A stretch of 64,000 nt of DNA from Pseudomonadota bacterium (GTDB lineage: Bacteria > Pseudomonadota > Gammaproteobacteria > JAKAQQ01): NCBI GenBank assembly GCA_021810635.1, contig JAJZIH010000001.1, positions 1 to 64,000 of the forward strand, given 5' to 3'. Positions 58,888 to 64,000 of the stretch are shown here, one piece after another. Below the pieces are notes generated by a model that saw nothing but the letters and a program-made list of their open reading frames with translations, searched no databases and was not told where the DNA came from. The translations under genes and the position numbers were made by a program. How positions within the stretch are numbered: the first letter of the stretch is position 1; every line of letters starts with the position of its first letter.

Positions 58888-59798
58888 AAAAATTCCAGCA
58901 ACGGGGCGTGGCCATCCTGATCGCCCTCGTGGTCATCGCCATCGCCGCGGCCATCGCCAGCCGCATGATCTGGGACCGCAATCTCGAACTGCATCGGACC
59001 GAAAACCTACTGCGTTTCCAGCAGAACTACGAGTATGCCCTGGGGGCCGAATCCTGGATCGGCAGCCTGATGCACCAGGACTTGGGCACCGGTCCCACCG
59101 TCAGCCTGAACCAGTCCTGGGCACAGAGACTGCCCCCCCTGCCGATCCCGCACGGGCTCATCGCCGGTCAAGTCACCGACCTCGCCGGTTTTTTCAATGT
59201 CAACAATCTCGCCGCGCAGGGAGGGGGGGTCGACCCCGACCAGCTCGGGGTTTTTGAGCGCCTGCTCGCCGAACTCCACATCAACCCGGACATCGCCCAG
59301 GCCGTGGCGGCCTGGGTCGCCAGCGCACCGGCCGGATCCATGCAATCGTTCAACAGTACTTATGCCGCGGAAAATCCGCCCTACCGGGCCCCCATGGCCC
59401 CCATGGCCAGCACCACCGAACTGCGCCTCATCGCTGGGCTCACCCCCGACCAGTACCAGCGCCTGCGCCTCTGGGTGGTCGCCTTGCCGGTTCCCACGGC
59501 GATCAACGTCAATACCGCCCCCCTGCAAGTCCTTGCCGCGCTGGCACCCGACGTCACAACCTCGGCACTTGACGCGATTCTCAAGCAGCAGCGGACCGGC
59601 GGGTTCAACAGCCTCTCGCAGTTCGAAGGACTGCTGGGACAGACGGTCGCGGTTCCGATCGGCACCGACAGCAGCTTTTTCCGTCTCCATCTGGACATCC
59701 ACTTTGCCGGCAGCCGGTTTCACCTGCGCAGTCTGTTGTACCGCGAGCCCAGCGGATTTTTCCGGGTCTATACGCAGACCTTTGGTGCCGGGACCTAG
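58884..59798 (+). CDS. gspK: Pseudopilin tip protein GspK
   Basis: A 304-residue GspK that caps the pseudopilus with GspI and GspJ. The leader is eight residues, cut at G8|V9 (RGVAILIALVV), and lacks Glu at +5 as is normal for GspK. The large body has DLAGFFNVNNLA and NVNTAPLQVLAAL, the family's repeated SAM-like motifs. The GTG start overlaps the gspJ stop (GTGA). A 151-bp gap follows before gspL. Confidence 0.92.
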   Translation: MKKFQQRGVAILIALVVIAIAAAIASRMIWDRNLELHRTENLLRFQQNYEYALGAESWIGSLMHQDLGTGPTVSLNQSWAQRLPPLPIPHGLIAGQVTDLAGFFNVNNLAAQGGGVDPDQLGVFERLLAELHINPDIAQAVAAWVASAPAGSMQSFNSTYAAENPPYRAPMAPMASTTELRLIAGLTPDQYQRLRLWVVALPVPTAINVNTAPLQVLAALAPDVTTSALDAILKQQRTGGFNSLSQFEGLLGQTVAVPIGTDSSFFRLHLDIHFAGSRFHLRSLLYREPSGFFRVYTQTFGAGT

Positions 59799-59949
59799 AG
59801 CCGCTGGCGCGATCACTGGATCCGCCCTACCGGATGGGCAAAGCGAAGCGGATCGGGTATGATCGGCGGCTTGGGGCGAAGAGTCCGCTGTCCGGTCCCC
59901 GGCACTCCCCTCTCTCCGATCACGTCATGGATTCCGCAGCGAGCCCGAG

Positions 59950-61173
59950 ATGGTGGAACAGATTTTCATCCGACTGCAGCAGGACGCGACGGTCGCGGAT
60001 TGGTGGGTGCTCGACGCCCAAGGGCATCGCCGCGGCGGCATCGGCCACGCTCCCTTGGCCGAAATCGCCCATCACGCCCCCTCTCGACGCATCGTGGCCA
60101 TCGTGCCGAGCCACCGCATCCTGTTCACCCAGGTCCGGCTGCCGAAGCGGTCTCGACGGCAATGGGCGGAGGCCCTTCCGTTCGCACTAGAGGATCAGGT
60201 CGCCGCGGATGTCGAGACCCTGCATTTTGCCGGTGGAGATCCGGACGGCGACGGCAGCATTCCCGTGGCTGTCGTTGAACGGTCCTGTCTCAACGGGTGG
60301 CTCGCGACTTTCCGGGAGGCGGGCCTTCACCCGGATCTCCTCTGGCCGGACCTGTTCCTCCTCCCCTGGATTCCTCATACGTGGAGCATCGTCCACAGTG
60401 CAGATTTCATCGGGATCCGCTGGCAGCCCTTCCAGGGCTGTGTCGTCGCGGATCCTCTCGCGCCTGCCATTGTGGAACGGCTCTATCGCGATCTGGCCGA
60501 GGCCGATCGACCCCGGGAAATTGTTTTCTGGGGTGATCCGGAAGATCCTGCGATCCGTTCCCTTAAGGCCGCCGTGGCCGACGAAGACTGCCTCTGGACC
60601 GTCCGGGACGGCCTGTGGTATGAGGACGCATCCCGTGGTCCCTGCACGGGCCTCAACCTCCTGCAGGGCCCGTTTGCCCCGAACCATCTGCGACAGGCGG
60701 TCTGGGAGCGCTGGAAACCGGCAGCCCGGCTCGGCGCCGCCGCTCTCGCACTGGCCCTGGCCCTACTCGTCATCCAGCGGATCCGTCTCGGCGGAGTCGC
60801 CCATTCCTGGCAAACGCGGGTTCACCAGATTTTCCATGCCGTCCTGCCCGGGCAGCCCTATGTGTCACCGCGGGCACAGATCGAACAGGCCCTCCGGACA
60901 CGGGTTGGCGGGCCTGGGGGGACGGTTCGCTTCTTGGCCCTCCTGGCCCGCCTGTCGCGGAACCGTCCAGCCACCATCCATGTTCTCTCGCTCAGCTACG
61001 GGGCCCGGGCGATCCGCCTGCACTTCACGGCACCTGGCATGGCCGAGGCCCGGCTTTTCGAGCAGTCGATCACCCGCTCGAACCACTGGATCCGTCGGCA
61101 TCAGAAAATCCGGAATCTTCCGGGCGGAGTCGAGATTTGGGTCGAGTACGGACCGCGGCAGGCCTCCCTGTGA
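59950..61173 (+). CDS. gspL: Type II secretion inner-membrane protein GspL
   Basis: A 407-residue bitopic protein. The cytoplasmic part is actin-like (WWVLDAQGH, VPSHRILFTQVRLP, PFALEDQVA) and recruits the GspE ATPase. One membrane helix lies at about 258-276 (AAALALALALLVIQ), followed by a periplasmic ferredoxin-like domain that binds GspM. The stop overlaps the GTG start of gspM. No gspE is in the window. Confidence 0.88.
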   Translation: MVEQIFIRLQQDATVADWWVLDAQGHRRGGIGHAPLAEIAHHAPSRRIVAIVPSHRILFTQVRLPKRSRRQWAEALPFALEDQVAADVETLHFAGGDPDGDGSIPVAVVERSCLNGWLATFREAGLHPDLLWPDLFLLPWIPHTWSIVHSADFIGIRWQPFQGCVVADPLAPAIVERLYRDLAEADRPREIVFWGDPEDPAIRSLKAAVADEDCLWTVRDGLWYEDASRGPCTGLNLLQGPFAPNHLRQAVWERWKPAARLGAAALALALALLVIQRIRLGGVAHSWQTRVHQIFHAVLPGQPYVSPRAQIEQALRTRVGGPGGTVRFLALLARLSRNRPATIHVLSLSYGARAIRLHFTAPGMAEARLFEQSITRSNHWIRRHQKIRNLPGGVEIWVEYGPRQASL

Positions 61174-61676
61174 AAGGACGGGATGAACTGAGCGCCATCT
61201 GGGCGCGTCTGTCCCGGCGGGAACGGATCGGCGTCGGGACGGCGGGTATGGCGCTCGCCCTGCTCCTCGGCTATTTCGTGATTCTGGACCCCCTCCTGGC
61301 GGGCCTGCACAAGGCCTCGCGCCGGATCGGCAGGGAACAGGCCCTCTACGCCTGGATCGCCCGTCACGGCGCCTCCCTGGTCCGGCCGACGGGGCCGGCC
61401 CCGCCCGCACTCGAACCCTCCTTCCGGGCCGGCATCCGCGACCGGATGGTCCAGCTGTTCGGTCGGGGCCATCACTTCAAGATCCACGTGACTGCCCCGC
61501 ATCGGCTCACCCTCGCCATGACCTCCGTCTCCTACGAACGGCTGTTGTCGGGCTTTTTCCCCTTCCTCGTCCGACATGGCATCCGGGTCCGTCGGATTTT
61601 GATCCGCCACCGGACCCGTGGTTCCAGCCGGATCGACGTCACCGTCGAACTGGAAGACCATGCGCAGGCCCGCTAA
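61170..61676 (+). CDS. gspM: Type II secretion inner-membrane protein GspM
   Basis: A 168-residue bitopic protein: short cytoplasmic N-terminus with WARLSRRERIGV, a membrane helix at about 24-43 (AGMALALLLGYFVIL), and a periplasmic domain. Position after gspL and the RRER motif before the helix identify it. GTG 61170 overlaps the gspL stop (GTGA); the frame is open 33 bp earlier but lacks similarity. It overlaps gspN by 17 bp. Confidence 0.85.
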   Translation: MKGRDELSAIWARLSRRERIGVGTAGMALALLLGYFVILDPLLAGLHKASRRIGREQALYAWIARHGASLVRPTGPAPPALEPSFRAGIRDRMVQLFGRGHHFKIHVTAPHRLTLAMTSVSYERLLSGFFPFLVRHGIRVRRILIRHRTRGSSRIDVTVELEDHAQAR

Positions 61677-62463
61677 GCCCCTCCTTCGTCTCGGCGGGGC
61701 GGCATTGCTCGTCTACGCCATCGTTCTCGTGGCCGATTTTCCGGCCGTCATCGCCGTCCATTTCCTGTTGCCTCCGACGCCGGGATTTTCCGCCCTGAGC
61801 CTCCGGGGCACCGTCTGGCACGGGGTGGCTCATCAATGCCGGATCAGGGGAATCGCCATCAATCGCTTGGAGTGGAACGTGAACCCCTGGCCGCTCCTGA
61901 CCGGCACGCTCGATGTGCGGTTCAGGATGACCACCCCGGGCCAGGGCACGGAGAACGGCACCCTCCTGTTCACCAACCCGAACCGGTTTCGGCTCGAGGG
62001 GGTACAGGCCACTTTCAACCTGGGCTCGCTCAAGTCCTCCCGCCTTCCCGGATTGGCCGGAAAAATCCGGCTCCGGATCCACCGGCTGAGCATCCGCCAT
62101 GGAGCCCTGACCCGCCTCGCCGGCCAGCTCCGCGCCCGCCGGATCTTCCTGCGGGGGCCGTTCTCCCTGCGGCTCGAGCCACTCACCCTCACGGCCCGCG
62201 CGGCCCCGAACCTCGTCAGCCGGATCCACCTCGTGGCCGGTTCGGCGGGTGACCTCGCGGGAACCGCAACGGTCACCCTCACTACCGGCAACCACTACCG
62301 GCTGGTCGCCCGGATCAAGCCCGAGCCCGGTGCACCGTCCTTTCTGGACCGGCTCTTGGCCGACTTCGGCCAACCAGACCCAGAGGGGTTCTACCACGCC
62401 CGGATGGCCGGAATCCTGCCTCCCCTCTCCGTCCTGTCAGCTTTACAGGATACCCCGCCATGA
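61660..62463 (+). CDS. gspN: Type II secretion protein GspN
   Basis: A 267-residue membrane-anchored protein, an accessory part of some type II systems. An N-terminal helix (about 11-32) is followed by a beta-rich periplasmic domain (GFSALSLRGTVWHGVA, NRLEWNVNPWPLLTG), which matches the T2SSN family. ATG 61660 lies inside the gspM tail. Its TGA overlaps the ATG of the next gene by ATGA. Confidence 0.83.
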   Translation: MRRPAKPLLRLGGAALLVYAIVLVADFPAVIAVHFLLPPTPGFSALSLRGTVWHGVAHQCRIRGIAINRLEWNVNPWPLLTGTLDVRFRMTTPGQGTENGTLLFTNPNRFRLEGVQATFNLGSLKSSRLPGLAGKIRLRIHRLSIRHGALTRLAGQLRARRIFLRGPFSLRLEPLTLTARAAPNLVSRIHLVAGSAGDLAGTATVTLTTGNHYRLVARIKPEPGAPSFLDRLLADFGQPDPEGFYHARMAGILPPLSVLSALQDTPP

Positions 62464-63746
62464 TGCCCAAACCCCTCACCCCGAACACCCGCATCTCCAT
62501 CATCGGCATGGGTTACGTCGGCCTGCCACTCGCCATCGCCTTCAGCCGCCACTTTCAGGTTCTGGGCTTCGACCGGGACGAGGCCCGCATCGGAGAACTC
62601 CGCGCGGGACGGGACCGCCGCCGCGAGGCCCGGGCTGCGGATCTGACTCCGAGTCCTGCCTTGCGTTTCAGCACCGATCCTGAAGAGCTCCGGCATTCGG
62701 ATGTCTTCATCATGGCGGTGCCAACGCCCATTGACGGGATCAAGCACCCGGACCTGACGGCGCTGCGCACCGCGTGCGCGACCATCGGATCGTATCTTGA
62801 ACGCGGCTGCGCCGTCATCTTCGAATCCACAGTTTATCCGGGCGTGACGGAGGAAATTGCGGTTCCGATCCTGGAACACCATTCCGGACTGCGTCTCAAT
62901 CGGGACTTCCTCGTGGGCTACAGCCCCGAACGGGTCAATCCCGGGGATTCCGCCCACCCGTTCGCCGAAATCATCAAGATCACCTCCGCCTCGACGCCCC
63001 AGGCACTCGAGTGGGTTGATGCCCTCTACCGCCGGATCGTCCGGGCCGGCACCCATCCCGTCTCCAGCATCCGCATCGCGGAGGCTGCCAAAGTCATCGA
63101 AAACAGCCAGCGCGACCTCAACATCGCCTTCATGAACGAGCTGGCCCTCCTCTTCTCACATCTCGGACTCGACACGCAGGCCGTGCTCGAGGCTGCCGGC
63201 ACCAAATGGAACTTCCTGCCGTTCCGTCCGGGTTTCGTCGGCGGGCACTGCATCGGCGTCGATCCTTACTATCTCGCCTACAAGGCGCAACAGGCCGGTT
63301 ACGAACCGGAGGTCATCCTGGCCGGACGGCGCATCAATGATTCCATGGGCCGCTGGGTGGCCACTCGTCTCGTCAAACTCATGCTGAAAAAGAGGATCTC
63401 CATGACCGAGGCCACGGTTCTCGTCCAGGGTTTCACCTTCAAGGAGAACTGTGCCGACATCCGGAACACGCGCGTGGCGGACCTCGTCTCCGAACTCCAG
63501 AGTTATGGGATCCTCGTCGAAATCACCGATCCCTGGGCCCATCCAGACGAAGTCCGCGAGGAATATGGCTGGTCGCTCGTCAGCCCGGACCCGGAACGGC
63601 GCTACGACGCCCTGGTTCTGGCCGTTGCCCACCGGGAGTTCTGCACCCAGACGGAGGCTGATCTGGCCCGTCTCGTCAGGGATCCGCACGTCATCTTCGA
63701 TGTCAAATCTGTCCTGCCACGCGAGTGCGTGGATGCCAGGCTCTAG
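62460..63746 (+). CDS. Nucleotide-sugar dehydrogenase (UDP-HexNAc 6-dehydrogenase, TviB/WbpO type)
   Basis: A 428-residue NAD-dependent four-electron oxidoreductase that makes a UDP-hexuronic acid. The Rossmann motif is GMGYVGLPLA at 16-25, then VPTPI, FESTVYPGVTEE and YSPERVNPGD. Catalytic Cys264 lies in GGHCIGVDPYYL. FKENCADIRNTRV is the C-terminal UDP-sugar motif. It is closest in pattern to Vi-antigen TviB/WbpO enzymes acting on UDP-N-acetyl sugars, so it points to capsule or O-antigen synthesis. The ATGA overlap with gspN is unexpected. Confidence 0.88.
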   Translation: MMPKPLTPNTRISIIGMGYVGLPLAIAFSRHFQVLGFDRDEARIGELRAGRDRRREARAADLTPSPALRFSTDPEELRHSDVFIMAVPTPIDGIKHPDLTALRTACATIGSYLERGCAVIFESTVYPGVTEEIAVPILEHHSGLRLNRDFLVGYSPERVNPGDSAHPFAEIIKITSASTPQALEWVDALYRRIVRAGTHPVSSIRIAEAAKVIENSQRDLNIAFMNELALLFSHLGLDTQAVLEAAGTKWNFLPFRPGFVGGHCIGVDPYYLAYKAQQAGYEPEVILAGRRINDSMGRWVATRLVKLMLKKRISMTEATVLVQGFTFKENCADIRNTRVADLVSELQSYGILVEITDPWAHPDEVREEYGWSLVSPDPERRYDALVLAVAHREFCTQTEADLARLVRDPHVIFDVKSVLPRECVDARL

Positions 63747-63795
63747 CCACCCAGCAGGATCGCCCCCGGGGAGCGTGGAGAGTTACACTGTCCCC

Positions 63796-64000
63796 ATGGC
63801 GGAGACCCCACCCAAACCCGGTGAATGGGCGGTCGTCACCGGTGCCAACCGGGGACTGGGCCGTGCCGTGGCGGAAACGCTCGGCCGTCTGGGTTTCCGG
63901 GTTCTCGTCGGGGCCCGGGACGCCGCATCCGGCGAGGCGGTCGCGGCAGCCATCCGGAAAGAGGGCGGGGGCGCCGAGTTCTGCCCGCTCGACGTGACGC
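63796..64000 (+). CDS. Short-chain dehydrogenase, N-terminal part
   Basis: ATG 63796 opens a frame that runs off the window. VVTGANRGLGRAVAETL is an SDR cofactor-binding motif (TGANRGLG), followed by VLVGARD and CPLDVT, the usual acidic strand. TGANRGxG recalls carbonyl-reductase-like SDRs. Only 68 residues are visible. It follows the sugar dehydrogenase gene by 49 bp. Confidence 0.8.
   Translation, partial: MAETPPKPGEWAVVTGANRGLGRAVAETLGRLGFRVLVGARDAASGEAVAAAIRKEGGGAEFCPLDVT

Overview
The window is a GC-rich (roughly two-thirds G+C by eye) chromosomal stretch of a gammaproteobacterium. The evidence is gene order: rpoE-rseA-rseB, lepA-lepB-rnc-era-recO-pdxJ-acpS, hpt-nagZ, dnaX-recR-orn, gcvR-bcp beside dapA, mlaFEDCB, fabD-fabG-acpP-fabF-mltG-tmk-holB-pilZ and a gsp (type II secretion) operon are all gammaproteobacterial arrangements. 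The BarA-like kinase and the Mla system agree. A deep-branching, Acidiferrobacter- or Ectothiorhodospira-like lineage is my guess, not something the sequence proves.

Layout. 1-3.4 kb is a mobile-element patch ending at a tRNA-Ala gene: the tail of one transposase, a complete IS21-family element with a 6-bp target duplication, and an IS3-type orfB remnant. 3.4-5.4 kb is decayed DNA with one intact short-chain dehydrogenase, a broken FAD amine oxidase gene and a solitary IS200/IS605-type end hairpin. 5.4-8.9 kb holds kdpE-kdpD (minus strand) without kdpFABC. 9.2-15.1 kb is a coupled plus-strand operon: membrane-fusion adaptor, ABC ATPase, two FtsX-type permeases and a diguanylate cyclase. A 1022-residue exported Asp-box beta-propeller protein follows.

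18.3-22.2 kb is a tight minus-strand operon (exonuclease, a frameshifted small gene, CYTH protein, nagZ, hpt, O-methyltransferase). 22.3-26.0 kb is a coupled periplasmic binding protein plus BarA-like hybrid kinase. From 40.0 back to 25.9 kb nearly everything is on the minus strand: dapA, a small lipoprotein, tRNA-Ser, dnaX, recR, a HIT protein, orn, the sigma-E regulon core, a glutaredoxin-like protein, lepA, lepB, a DUF4845 protein, rnc, era, recO, pdxJ and acpS. 40.1-45.2 kb (plus) holds gcvR, bcp, a PIN-PhoH ATPase, a FadL-type porin and mlaA. mlaFEDCB and a class I aldolase gene run the other way to meet mlaA.

49.4-56.6 kb (minus) is the fatty-acid and lipid block: rhombosortase, fabD, fabG, acpP, fabF, mltG, tmk, holB and pilZ. 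56.7-62.5 kb (plus) encodes type II secretion pseudopilins and inner-membrane parts, gspG to gspN, with no gspC, D, E or F in view. The last gsp gene is coupled to a nucleotide-sugar dehydrogenase, and the window ends inside a second short-chain dehydrogenase.

Much of the content concerns the cell envelope: lipid synthesis (fab), lipid asymmetry (mla), envelope stress (rpoE/rseAB), protein export (lepB, gsp, rhombosortase) and wall turnover (nagZ, mltG). No CRISPR array, restriction system, rRNA or complete prophage was seen. The best candidates for something under-described are the binding-protein/BarA pair, the adaptor-ABC-diguanylate cyclase operon, and the rhombosortase placed back to back with a gsp operon whose GspI and GspJ have Ala in place of Gly at the prepilin cleavage site.
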